A DNA stretch of 56,229 nucleotides from JBFLXR01 sp040757065. Lineage in GTDB: Bacteria; Pseudomonadota; Gammaproteobacteria; Burkholderiales; Gallionellaceae. The DNA lies in assembly GCA_040757065.1 (NCBI GenBank), contig JBFLXR010000016.1:1-56229 (forward strand), written 5' to 3'. Of this stretch, positions 7,675 through 14,770 are shown piece after piece. Made by a program: the position numbers and the translations under genes. Under the pieces are notes generated by a model. It saw only the letters and a program-made list of their open reading frames with translations, searched no databases and was not told where the DNA came from. Positions within the stretch are counted from its first letter, which is position 1; the number at the start of each line of letters is the position of its first letter.

Positions 7675-8174
7675 ATGGTCTTTCGCCTTCTTTTGTTGCT
7701 ATCAGCCATGTTGGCATCATTACCAGCGCAGGCCGATGTTGTCTGGCCAGCGCTCTATCTGGAAACAAGATTGTTTTCGTGGTGGGCTATCGGTCTGGGC
7801 CTTATGGCCGAGTTCTTTTTTATCTGGAAAGTGTTCTCGCTATCGCCCAAACAAGCATTGTTGGCTGACATCGCAGCAAATACAGCTTCTGCCTTGCTTG
7901 GTGTGCTGCTAATTCCCCTGGCGGGCATCGTGTGGGAAGTTTTTCCGGGTTTGGCTTTCTATCATTTGTTCAACATGGGCACCTTCAACCCCATTACTTG
8001 GCAGCTACCTTTGTCTTTGCTTGCCTCATCAATGCGTTGCTCGAAAGCTACGTTTTGAAGAGGTTTTTCAAACTGCCACTTACAAAGAAAACCTTTTCTT
8101 GGCTAGCTTTGGCAAATGCTTTTAGTGTGGGCATAGCGCTCGGGAGTTTATACTGGAAACCTGTGGATCTATGA
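7675..8174 (+). pseudogene. Cassette membrane protein, single-base frameshift
   Basis: Frame 1 encodes a signal-like helix (MVFRLLLLLSAMLASLPAQA) and further membrane helices up to NPITW. After that it becomes unrelated sequence and stops at 8058. Shifting by one base at about 8000, where one G seems lost in TTGGCAGC, restores AATFVFACLINALLESYVLKRFF and continues to KPVDL at 8174. The joined product would be a multi-helix inner-membrane protein of about 166 residues. Either the gene is inactivated or the base is a sequencing error. Its last 84 coding bases plus the following attC start are copied at 8846-8958. Function of the intact form is unknown. Confidence 0.7.
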
Positions 8175-8203
8175 ACGACAATCTAACATTGCGGCCAAGC
8201 GGG
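8091..8203 (+). repeat. 113-bp direct repeat, copy 1 (cassette tail)
   Basis: It covers the 3' end of the membrane-protein gene and the left half of its attC. It matches 8846-8958 with one mismatch (GATCT versus GATAT). Homology ends at the divergent centre of the attC sites. Confidence 0.9.
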
Positions 8204-8238
8204 ACGCCATGCGACGCCCCTTAATTCAAACGTTAGGT
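8181..8238 (+). repeat. Integron attC site, 58 bp
   Basis: ATCTAAC (R'') then TTGCGGCCAAGC, a short stem region GGGACGC...GCGACGCCCC, and a final GTTAGGT (R'). The following gene starts 12 bp later. Confidence 0.85.
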
Positions 8239-8249
8239 GCCTTTCGCGT

Positions 8250-8597
8250 ATGCCATTAAAACCACACATATTTCATGATGTTCCAGCCTCAGAGGTGGTG
8301 CGGAAGGTATCGCATGAATTCCAAGAGGTAGTAGACAGGCAGCGCTTGAAGGACAGGCTGTATACTGTAATTGCATTTCCAGGTATGAGGGGTGCGTCCA
8401 CTTCAATTGTTGACTCAAAGGTCCTTTCCAAAGCCCTTTCAAAAGCGCAATATCGAAAGGAGCCAATTGTAGCTGTCGCACATAACTTCACCTTGGAAGC
8501 TCGCGAGCTACTAAATCAGAGCAATGCTGTTTTTTTCTTTAAGTCCGATTTTGGTTGGACTGACGAAAGTTGGAGGTGTATCCGTGATAAATACTAA
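8250..8597 (+). CDS. Cassette gene: hypothetical, 115 aa
   Basis: A soluble protein without a signal peptide. The N-terminus (MPLKPHIFHDVPASEVVRK) is followed by a Lys/Ser-rich middle and a C-terminal half with a beta-strand/helix pattern (PIVAVAHNFTLEARELLNQ, then SNAVFFFKSDFGWTDESW). The strand-helix-strand at the C-terminus vaguely recalls nuclease-like folds, but no catalytic motif can be named. It is tightly flanked by an attC (8181-8238) and a short attC-like site (8599), so it is a complete cassette. Function is unknown. Confidence 0.65.
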   Translation: MPLKPHIFHDVPASEVVRKVSHEFQEVVDRQRLKDRLYTVIAFPGMRGASTSIVDSKVLSKALSKAQYRKEPIVAVAHNFTLEARELLNQSNAVFFFKSDFGWTDESWRCIRDKY

Positions 8598-8598
8598 A

Positions 8599-8616
8599 CA
8601 CCTAATAACTGTTAGG
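8599..8616 (+). other. Short attC-like site 3
   Basis: CACCTAATAACTGTTAGG, an almost perfect inverted pair CCTAA/TTAGG. It begins 1 nt after the stop of the 115-residue cassette gene. It is the closest match to the core inside the flanking 97-bp repeats (CACCTAACAACTCTGCTAGG). Confidence 0.5.
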
Positions 8617-8623
8617 TTGCTTC

Positions 8624-8861
8624 GTGGTTGACACTCCATACTCCATCCCGTATCAAAGGCCTCTTTCTTCGGAAGAGCGGCAACTAATTACATTTTTGCT
8701 GGAGCGCGAGGCGCCATCACGGCTGTCCGAGATCAACTCTCTCAATATTGTTGCTCGCTGTGGTTGGTGTTGCCTTGCTAGGGCGTGATGGCAAGCTCTC
8801 TGAGCTAGAGGCTTGGTCACCATCTGGTGTCGATATTGCTGCCAGACCTTTTCTTGGCTAG
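8624..8861 (+). pseudogene. Cassette ORF broken by frameshift and fused to foreign tail
   Basis: From a GTG at 8624 the frame reads VVDTPYSIPYQRPLSSEER, then LITFLLEREAPSRLSEINSL and IVARCGW, but stops soon after at 8783. A one-base shift near 8770 continues with LLGRDGKLSELEAWSPSGVD up to 8843. The two halves look like one small family: an acidic N-terminal helix, an RCG turn, then GRDG-ELEAW-SPSG beta-strands. I cannot name the family. At 8846 the sequence switches to the 113-bp copy of the membrane-protein cassette tail, which supplies the stop at 8861 and the attC. The gene is therefore a frameshifted chimera. Confidence 0.6.
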
Positions 8862-8958
8862 CTTTGGCAAATGCTTTTAGTGTGGGCATAGCGCTCGGGA
8901 GTTTATACTGGAAACCTGTGGATATATGAACGACAATCTAACATTGCGGCCAAGCGGG
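8846..8958 (+). repeat. 113-bp direct repeat, copy 2 (transplanted cassette tail)
   Basis: A near-identical copy of 8091-8203, fused to an unrelated cassette body. The copied tail of the membrane-protein gene has no upstream coding frame here, so it is a remnant. Confidence 0.9.
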
Positions 8959-8998
8959 GCGCGTCGCAAGCGGCGCACCCCGCTGCTCCACGTTAGAC
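8936..8998 (+). repeat. Integron attC site, 63 bp
   Basis: ATCTAAC (R''), TTGCGGCCAAGC, a GC-rich stem GGGGCGC...GCGCACCCCGC, CTCCAC and GTTAGAC (R'). It is the best-formed attC of the array. Its left half is shared with the 8181 site, but the right half differs. Confidence 0.9.
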
Positions 8999-9050
8999 CG
9001 TCACCACGCAAGCAGTCTGTACCCCTTTCATTCATCGGAGAAGGAAGCAA

Positions 9051-9371
9051 ATGATCATCACTACAACACCAACAGTCGAAGGAAAGAAGATCACCAAGTA
9101 TTGTGGTGTGGTCGCAGGTGAGGCAATTCTTGGCGCGAACGTGTTTAAAGATATTTTCGCCAGCATTCGTGACATCGTTGGCGGAAGGTCTGCGACCTAT
9201 GAACGCGAACTACAAAAAGCTCGCGCTATCGCACTTGAAGAACTTCAGGAAAGAGCAAGCCATCTGGGCGCAACCGCAGTAGTCGGAGTGGACTTGGACT
9301 ACGAAATTATTGGGAAAAACGGCAGTATGCTAATGGTTTCTGCCAGTGGCACGGCCGTTGTCATCGAATGA
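9051..9371 (+). CDS. YbjQ/UPF0145-family protein, 106 aa
   Basis: A full-length YbjQ-like (UPF0145, putative heavy-metal-binding) protein. The family pattern is clear: MIITTTPTVEGKKITKYCGV at the N-terminus, GEAILGANVFKDIFASIRD, then GGRSATYERELQKAR, and a C-terminal strand GATAVVGVDLDYEI. Members form small ring-shaped oligomers. The biochemical role is unproven, and the metal-binding name comes from conserved polar residues. GAGAAGGAAG precedes the ATG. It is the last gene of the cassette array, downstream of the attC at 8936-8998, and it is the only array product with a recognised family. Confidence 0.9.
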   Translation: MIITTTPTVEGKKITKYCGVVAGEAILGANVFKDIFASIRDIVGGRSATYERELQKARAIALEELQERASHLGATAVVGVDLDYEIIGKNGSMLMVSASGTAVVIE

Positions 9372-9410
9372 AATCATTAGGCCGGTGCGAAGAACGGCTT
9401 AACCAGCCGC

Positions 9411-9470
9411 TCTAACCTTGCGCTCAAGTTCGCTCCCTGGCAAGAGGCGATTGCTGTGCCGTTGAGTGCT
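9411..9470 (+). other. Degenerate attC-like sequence
   Basis: CTCTAACCTTGCGCTCAAG resembles the left half of the attC at 7599, and GTTGAGTGC about 40 bp later is partly complementary to GCGCTCAAG. A good R' box (GTTRRRY) at the right position is lacking. It may be a decayed attC of the YbjQ cassette. Confidence 0.35.
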
Positions 9471-9549
9471 GTTGCTATCGGCATTTACGAGAACGGCTAG
9501 GCAAACACCGCGCGTGTATTGAGCTAGCACGGTAAGCCGCCAAAAAACC

Positions 9550-9646
9550 GAATTTCGCCACCTAACAACTCTGCTAGGTTTGCGCTTTTTGGGGAAGAAA
9601 AAACGGACACCCTCGGGTGTCCGTTTTATTTGAAAGCTGTGGCGCG
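9550..9646. repeat. Right copy of 97-bp direct repeat, at tRNA-Arg
   Basis: It matches 6460-6556 (95 of 97). This copy is the native one: its right end overlaps the 3' end of the tRNA-Arg gene and it carries that gene's terminator. Confidence 0.9.
9597..9628 (-). terminator. Terminator of tRNA-Arg
   Basis: On the minus strand a perfect 10-bp stem (ACGGACACCC/GGGTGTCCGT) is followed by TTTTTTCTTC. It begins a few bases after the encoded CCA end. An identical copy sits at 6507-6538. Confidence 0.9.
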
Positions 9647-9716
9647 CTCGGCGGGATTCGAACCCACGACCCTTGGCTTCGGAAACCAATACTCTATCCA
9701 ACTGAGCTACGAGCGC
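9640..9716 (-). tRNA. tRNA-Arg (anticodon CCG)
   Basis: On the minus strand the acceptor arms GCGCTCG and CGAGCGC pair perfectly. The D-arm contains AGCTCAGTTGGATAGAG. The anticodon arm TTGGT-TTCCGAA-GCCAA has anticodon CCG (reads CGG). The T-arm is GTGGG-TTCGAAT-CCCGC. The discriminator is G, and CCA is encoded. It is 77 nt including CCA. Its 3' end and terminator were duplicated by the event that placed the cassette island here. Confidence 0.97.
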
Positions 9717-9787
9717 GTTGCGGGTGCGCAGTATAGCGTTTCGGCGGGGTTCGCGCCATGTTTGGTAAAAGGTGGTATTGTTACGCT

Positions 9788-10207
9788 ATGCATTCTATCT
9801 ATCCGACATCTGATGAGGTGTGCGCTTTGCTGCGCGAGGTGCGCACGATTGCGGTGGTGGGGCTGAGCGGGAATCCGACGCGTCCGGCCTACCGGGTGGC
9901 GCATGCGCTGCAGGGTTTCGGCTATCGCATTGTGCCGGTGCGGCCGGGGGTGAGCGAGGTGCTGGGCGAGCAGGCGTATCCCGATCTGGAGAGTATTCCG
10001 TTTCCGGTGGATGTGGTGGAGGTGTTCCGCGCGCCGGAGTATGTGCCGGCGATTGTAGAGAGCTGCATCAAGCTGAAGATTCCGCGCTTGTGGCTGCAAG
10101 ACGGGGTGGTGCATGAGGCGGCGGCGTTGCGGGCGCAGACGGCGGGGATGCAGGTGGTGATGAACCGCTGTATGTATCGCGATTATGTGCAGCTTTGCGC
10201 TGCGTGA
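9788..10207 (+). CDS. CoA-binding domain protein (YccU-like)
   Basis: A 139-residue single-domain Rossmann-type CoA-binding protein, related to the N-terminal domain of succinyl-CoA synthetase alpha and to YccU. REVRTIAVVGLSGNPTRPAY provides the first strand and the phosphate-binding loop. PVDVVEVFRAPEYVPAIVE, PRLWLQDGVVHEAA and GMQVVMNRCMYRDY are the other family landmarks, the last being the conserved NRCxxxDY ending. The frame opens at 9758, but the start at 9788 (MHSIYPTSDEV) fits the family length. Its ligand-dependent role is not established. It is the first gene right of the tRNA. Confidence 0.9.
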   Translation: MHSIYPTSDEVCALLREVRTIAVVGLSGNPTRPAYRVAHALQGFGYRIVPVRPGVSEVLGEQAYPDLESIPFPVDVVEVFRAPEYVPAIVESCIKLKIPRLWLQDGVVHEAAALRAQTAGMQVVMNRCMYRDYVQLCAA

Positions 10208-10267
10208 TAGACTTGCCGGATTGCGAGGCCGCGCGCGGCGCGGCGTTCTGATTCGAGGTTGCAGGAC

Positions 10268-11101
10268 ATGCTGTTGAAATTCACCAAAATGCACGGTGCG
10301 GGTAACGATTTTGTGGTGCTGGACGGTATCCGCCAGTCCATCGCGCTCACGCCGGAGCAGTTGCGCTTTTTGGCCGACCGCCATTTCGGGGTGGGCTGCG
10401 ATCAGATTTTGCTGGTGGAGCAGGCCCAGCAAGCCGATGCCGATTTCCGTTACCGTATTTTCAATGCCGACGGCGGCGAGGTGGAGCAGTGCGGCAACGG
10501 GGCGCGCTGTTTTGTGCGTTTTGTCCACGATAAGGGGCTGACCAAGAAGCGGCAGATTGTGGTGGAAACCAAGAGCGGGCTGATTTCGCCGCGGCTGGAA
10601 GAAGACGGCCGGGTAACGGTGAATATGGGCGCGCCGGTGTTCGAGCCTGCGCGCATTCCATTCGAGAGCGACAGCGATGCGGTGATTCAGCCGCTGCAGG
10701 TGGGCGGCGAAACCGTGCAGATTACGGCGGTGTCGATGGGCAATCCGCACGCGGTGCAGGTGGTGGAGGATGCGCAGTCTGCGCCGGTCGAAACGCAAGG
10801 GCCGCTGATCGAGCGCCATCCGCGTTTCCCCAAGCGGGTGAATGCGGGCTTTATGCAGATTGTGGATCGTACGCATATCCGGTTGCGCGTGTACGAGCGC
10901 GGGGCGGGCGAAACGCTGGCCTGCGGCACGGGCGCGTGCGCGGCGGTGGTGGCGGGGATTCGCCGCGGACTGCTCGACCATGAGCAAGTGCTGGTGGTTA
11001 CGCACGGCGGCAATCTTTCGATCAGCTGGGCGGGCGAAGGCCAGCCGGTGATGATGACCGGCCCGGCGATTACGGTATTCGAAGGCGAAATTAATCTTTG
11101 A
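10268..11101 (+). CDS. dapF: Diaminopimelate epimerase
   Basis: It converts LL- to meso-diaminopimelate, the last shared step of the lysine and peptidoglycan precursor pathways, in the cytosol. The 277-residue length is normal. MLLKFTKMHGAGNDFVVLDG is the family N-terminus. The two catalytic cysteines are visible in EQCGNGARC (about residue 75) and LACGTGACA (about residue 220), one from each half of the pseudo-symmetric fold. A TTG nine bases upstream is also open, but the ATG at 10268 gives the usual N-terminus and has GAGGTTGCAGGA before it. It starts a run dapF-DUF484-xerC-rlmI-like with near-zero gaps, like the dapF-yigA-xerC order of enterobacteria. Confidence 0.98.
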   Translation: MLLKFTKMHGAGNDFVVLDGIRQSIALTPEQLRFLADRHFGVGCDQILLVEQAQQADADFRYRIFNADGGEVEQCGNGARCFVRFVHDKGLTKKRQIVVETKSGLISPRLEEDGRVTVNMGAPVFEPARIPFESDSDAVIQPLQVGGETVQITAVSMGNPHAVQVVEDAQSAPVETQGPLIERHPRFPKRVNAGFMQIVDRTHIRLRVYERGAGETLACGTGACAAVVAGIRRGLLDHEQVLVVTHGGNLSISWAGEGQPVMMTGPAITVFEGEINL

Positions 11102-11114
11102 GGATTTAAAGTCG

Positions 11115-11747
11115 ATGATAAAGGCAGAAGACATCGCGCAGTATTTGCAGGATCACCCCGAATTCTTCGAGGCGTATGCGCCGATGCTGGCGGAAATAAC
11201 GATTCCGCATCCCTACGGCGGACGCACCATTTCGCTGTCCGAACGGCAGCTGCTGGCGCTGCGCGAGAAGAACCGCGCGCTGGAAAAAACGGTGCACGAA
11301 GTGCATGCGCTGATCGAATACGCCCGCGAAAATCAGGCGTTGCAGGAAAAGGTGCATCGCTATGTGCTGACGCTGTTCGCCGCGCGCGATCTGGATGCCG
11401 TGAAGCGCACTTCGGTGCAGTCGCTGCGCGAAATTTTCGAGATTCCGCATGCGGAAATCCGCGTCTGGAAAGACACCCCGCCCAGCGTCGAATTGCTGGC
11501 CTTTGCCGATCAGCAAACCGCCCCGTCTTGTACGCATCACGCGGTGCATGAGGTGCAGGAATGGTTCGGCGAATTCGCGCCGCACCTGCGTTCGTTCGCC
11601 TATTTGCCGCTGCGCGCCGGCGAGCAGTCTTCCGGCCTGCTGGTGATGGCGAGCGAAGACCCGCAGCGCTTCTATCCGGAAATGGGCACCATGTTCCTGC
11701 AACGCATCGCCGATGTGGTGAGCGCCGCCGTTCAGCCCAATCTGTAA
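11115..11747 (+). CDS. DUF484 protein (YigA-like), GAF-fold
   Basis: A 210-residue DUF484 protein. The N-terminus IAQYLQDHPEFFEAYAPMLAE followed by IPHPYGGRTISLSERQL is the family hallmark, and the rest (residues about 75-205) has a GAF-like alpha/beta pattern. The biochemical role is not known. In many proteobacteria it sits between dapF and xerC, as here. Its stop codon overlaps the xerC start by one base (TAATG), indicating translational coupling. Confidence 0.92.
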   Translation: MIKAEDIAQYLQDHPEFFEAYAPMLAEITIPHPYGGRTISLSERQLLALREKNRALEKTVHEVHALIEYARENQALQEKVHRYVLTLFAARDLDAVKRTSVQSLREIFEIPHAEIRVWKDTPPSVELLAFADQQTAPSCTHHAVHEVQEWFGEFAPHLRSFAYLPLRAGEQSSGLLVMASEDPQRFYPEMGTMFLQRIADVVSAAVQPNL

Positions 11748-12646
11748 TGACCGGAGCGCGAGACAATGCCGCCTTGCTGCAAGGCTATCTCGCGCAATTG
11801 CGCCACGAGCGCCGCTACTCCGAACACACCGCCAGCAACTATGCCCGCGACATCCGCCGCTTGTTCGAGCTGGCGGGCGAAGCGGCGCTGCGCGACATTA
11901 AAAGCCATCAAATCCGCCGCTTCATCGCGCAACTGCACGGTAAAGGGCTAAGCGGGCGCAGTCTTGCCCGGCTGCTGTCGGCCTGGCGCGGGTTTTACGA
12001 TTATCTGCTGCGCGAACACGGCTATGCAGATAACCCCTGCGTCGGCCTGCGTGCGCCGAAAACTCCGAAAACCCTGCCGCATGCCCTCTCGCCGGATGAG
12101 GCGGTGCGTCTGGTGGATATCGTGCCGGAAACCCCGCTGGATGTGCGCGATCAGGCGATGTTCGAGCTGTTCTATTCTTCCGGCTTGCGCTTGTCCGAGC
12201 TGGTGGGGCTGGACCCGATCGACCTCGATCTTGCCGATGGCTCGGTGCGTGTGACCGGCAAGGGCAATAAAACCCGGCTGGTGCCGGTGGGCAGTCATGC
12301 CATCGCCGCCCTGCAAAGCTGGCTGCAACAGCGCCCGCAATGTGCCGATGTCGGCGAGACGGCCTTGTTCGTCGGCAAGAACGGCAAGCGCATCAGTCCG
12401 CGCACCGTGCAGCGGCAGTTGGAGCAATGGAGCCTCCGGCAAGGGCTGACGCACCGCGTGCATCCGCACCAGTTGCGCCATTCGTTTGCCACCCATGTGC
12501 TGCAATCCAGCGGCGATTTGCGCGCCGTGCAGGAAATGCTCGGCCATGCCAGCATTTCCACCACGCAGGTGTACACCCACCTCGATTTTCAATATCTCAG
12601 TAAAATTTACGACGACGCGCACCCGCGCGCAAAGAAAAAATCATGA
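11747..12646 (+). CDS. xerC: Tyrosine recombinase XerC
   Basis: With XerD, it resolves chromosome dimers at dif. The 299 residues comprise an N-terminal SAM-like core-binding domain (about 10-90; LRHERRYSEHTASNYARDI) and a catalytic domain. The catalytic residues are visible: Arg in SSGLRLSELVGL, Lys in GKGNKTRLVP, the HxxR box in HQLRHSFATH, then LGHASISTTQVYTH with the nucleophilic Tyr. The frame is open upstream to 11561, but ATG 11747 overlapping the DUF484 stop matches the known protein length. It is the housekeeping recombinase. It lacks the extra helix domain typical of integron integrases, so it is not the source of the cassette array. Confidence 0.97.
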   Translation: MTGARDNAALLQGYLAQLRHERRYSEHTASNYARDIRRLFELAGEAALRDIKSHQIRRFIAQLHGKGLSGRSLARLLSAWRGFYDYLLREHGYADNPCVGLRAPKTPKTLPHALSPDEAVRLVDIVPETPLDVRDQAMFELFYSSGLRLSELVGLDPIDLDLADGSVRVTGKGNKTRLVPVGSHAIAALQSWLQQRPQCADVGETALFVGKNGKRISPRTVQRQLEQWSLRQGLTHRVHPHQLRHSFATHVLQSSGDLRAVQEMLGHASISTTQVYTHLDFQYLSKIYDDAHPRAKKKS

Positions 12647-13932
12647 ACCAGAAACGCCCGCATACTCGCCCTTCCCGCCGTCCGCAACAACGCCGTCCTG
12701 CGCGTCAGGAGGCCGCTTTCGCCGCCGCCCCGGTGGTGCCGTTCGACGGCGCGCACCTCATCCTGAAAGCCGGGCGCGAGAAATCGCTGCACCGCCGCCA
12801 CCCGTGGGTTTTTAACGGTGCGGTCGAGCGACTGGAGGGCACAGCGGCCGACGGCGATACCGTGCAAGTGTGCGATGCGACCGGCGGTTTTCTCGCCTGG
12901 GCAGCGTATAACGGCCAGTCGCAAATCAGCGGGCGGGTGTGGTCGTGGCGGGCGGACGAAACCATCGATGCTGCCTTCTTCCGCCGCAAACTGGAAACCG
13001 CGCTCGCCCTGCGCGCCGATCTGGGCGTTGCCGAAGCGGGCAACGGCATGCGGTTGGTGCATGGCGAATCGGACGGTCTGCCCGGCTTGGTGGTCGATCG
13101 CTACGGCGATGTGCTGGTGATGCAGATTTCGACCGGCGGTGCGGAACGCTGGCGCGACGTGCTGGCCGATGCGCTGCAAGCGCTGTGCGCCCCGGCCTGC
13201 ATCTACGAACGCTCCGATGCCGACGTGCGCGAACTGGAAGGTCTGCCGCCGCGTTGCGGCGTGCTGCGCGGCACGCTGCCGGATGCACTGGAAATCACCG
13301 AACATGGCCTGCGTTTCGCGGTGGATGTCGCCGCCGGACAAAAAACCGGCTTCTATCTCGACCAGCGCGACAACCGCGCCCTGACCGGGCAACTGGCGGC
13401 GGGCAAAGAAGTGCTCAACTGCTTCTGCTACACCGGCGGCTTCTCGCTCTACGCCCTGCGCGGCGGCGCGAAAAGCGTCCTCTCTATCGACGCTTCGGAA
13501 GACGCCCTGCAACTGGCGCAACGCAACGCCGCACTGAACGGCCTGAACGACGACCGCGCCGAATGGCAATGCGCCGACGTCTTCACCGCCTTGCGCAAAC
13601 TGCGCGACCAAGGCCGCAAATTCGACTTCATCATCCTCGACCCGCCCAAATTCGCCCCTACCGCCGCCTTCGCCGAAAAAGCCGCGCGCGGCTACAAAGA
13701 CATCAACCTGCTCGGCCTCAAACTCCTGCACCCGGGCGGACTGCTCGCCACCTACTCCTGCTCCGGCGGCATCGACGAAGACCTGTTCCAGAAAATCATC
13801 GCTGGTGCCGCCCTCGATGCCGGCGTCGAAGCCCGCATCGTCCACCGCCTGCACGCCGCCCCCGACCACCCCGTCGCCCTCAACTTCCCCGAAGGCGCCT
13901 ACCTCAAAGGGCTGATGGTGCGGGTGGGGTAG
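12643..13932 (+). CDS. rlmI: RlmI-like 23S rRNA methyltransferase
   Basis: A class I SAM-dependent RNA (cytosine-5) methyltransferase of the RlmI/YccW group, which makes m5C1962 in 23S rRNA in E. coli. A basic, Arg-rich, probably disordered N-terminus (residues 1-35) precedes a PUA domain (LILKAGREKSLHRRHPWVF). An EEHAD-like linker domain follows, then the Rossmann core: VLNCFCYTGGFSLYALRGGA is motif I, SIDASEDAL motif II, and ILDPPKFAPT motif IV. The C-terminal YSCSGGIDED segment carries the catalytic-type Cys. The 429-residue length is about 30 longer than usual because of the basic tail. The start overlaps xerC by 4 bp (ATGA). The exact rRNA target is inferred. Confidence 0.9.
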   Translation: MNQKRPHTRPSRRPQQRRPARQEAAFAAAPVVPFDGAHLILKAGREKSLHRRHPWVFNGAVERLEGTAADGDTVQVCDATGGFLAWAAYNGQSQISGRVWSWRADETIDAAFFRRKLETALALRADLGVAEAGNGMRLVHGESDGLPGLVVDRYGDVLVMQISTGGAERWRDVLADALQALCAPACIYERSDADVRELEGLPPRCGVLRGTLPDALEITEHGLRFAVDVAAGQKTGFYLDQRDNRALTGQLAAGKEVLNCFCYTGGFSLYALRGGAKSVLSIDASEDALQLAQRNAALNGLNDDRAEWQCADVFTALRKLRDQGRKFDFIILDPPKFAPTAAFAEKAARGYKDINLLGLKLLHPGGLLATYSCSGGIDEDLFQKIIAGAALDAGVEARIVHRLHAAPDHPVALNFPEGAYLKGLMVRVG

Positions 13933-13957
13933 GTGTTGGGGTGAAGGGCGAGCTAAC

Positions 13958-14770
13958 TTAAGGCCAACTTAATAATCCTTGCTGAATGGCGGTTTGGATG
14001 CTTTGAATATAGCCTGTTGCCAAAGGCATGGGGGGATTGTTTAACCAATTGTACGTGTTTTGGTATTTCTTTTGAGCAGCAGGGTCAGGGGCAAAAGATT
14101 TCAAAGTTTGCAGTTTTTCCATGCTGGTTCGCAAGCTGGTTAGGTAAGCATGTAAGTTGCTTAAATCGCCATTGGATGGGAGGATGGCAAAGCCTCCATA
14201 ACCGCTATCCTCGAAAGGCGATGCAGTATGGAATGGAATGGCGGCATGGGGTTGTACAAATGCACCCCATGGTAGGTTTCTCAAGCCATTGGGATCATCA
14301 TTTCTGTGGTGCAGGGGTAAGCTACACCGGTCTTTAAGATTGGGAACCCGCCTGATGACGGTCGGTGAGAGCATAATGCCTACCCAGTTTTGTTTGGTTT
14401 CAAACTGGTATGCGTCAATGATGGCTCGTCCTGCTACGAATGTGCCGGCAGCTGTATTTTTTCTTATGTAAGCACCGTAAGAAATACAGCCGCGCAACGC
14501 GATTTCATCGCATAGCATTTCGTAAAGCAATTTCGAACAAAGCGTGATCAATTCCCGTAACGCGTCTTCATCCGAACCTGTGGTGAGCACAATGCTGTCC
14601 GAGAAGATCACGAATTCAATCTGCTTGCTTGGAGAATTTTTACAATGCTTATCGACGATAGATTCTATCTTGCTAACGTACGCTGCGATTTTTTCCCCAT
14701 TTGAATCAGAAGAAATTAGCGCGGAAAAACCGAGCACATCTAGCAGAGCGACGTATCCCTTGTTTTTCAT
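13958..14770 (-). CDS. Class III nucleotide cyclase-like orphan protein
   Basis: A 270-residue soluble protein with landmarks of the adenylate/guanylate cyclase fold. GYVALLDVLGFSALI gives the first metal-binding Asp (D11) followed by the GF turn. FVIFSDSIVLTT gives the second Asp (D58). ALRGCISYGAYI recalls the R-x-G-I-x-x-G strand of class III cyclases. The same two-Asp architecture defines the cyclases of bacterial Pycsar defence systems. No TIR or membrane effector is adjacent: the rightward neighbour is a PH-domain protein and the left one is rlmI. The sequence is more A+T-rich than both neighbours, suggesting recent gain. A GGAG site precedes the ATG. Activity and substrate are unknown. 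Confidence 0.6.
   Translation of the reverse strand: MKNKGYVALLDVLGFSALISSDSNGEKIAAYVSKIESIVDKHCKNSPSKQIEFVIFSDSIVLTTGSDEDALRELITLCSKLLYEMLCDEIALRGCISYGAYIRKNTAAGTFVAGRAIIDAYQFETKQNWVGIMLSPTVIRRVPNLKDRCSLPLHHRNDDPNGLRNLPWGAFVQPHAAIPFHTASPFEDSGYGGFAILPSNGDLSNLHAYLTSLRTSMEKLQTLKSFAPDPAAQKKYQNTYNWLNNPPMPLATGYIQSIQTAIQQGLLSWP

Noticed and set aside
11747..12646. xerC as the cassette-array integrase
   Set aside because: It is the housekeeping XerC by its dapF-DUF484 context and length, and it lacks the extra integron-integrase domain.
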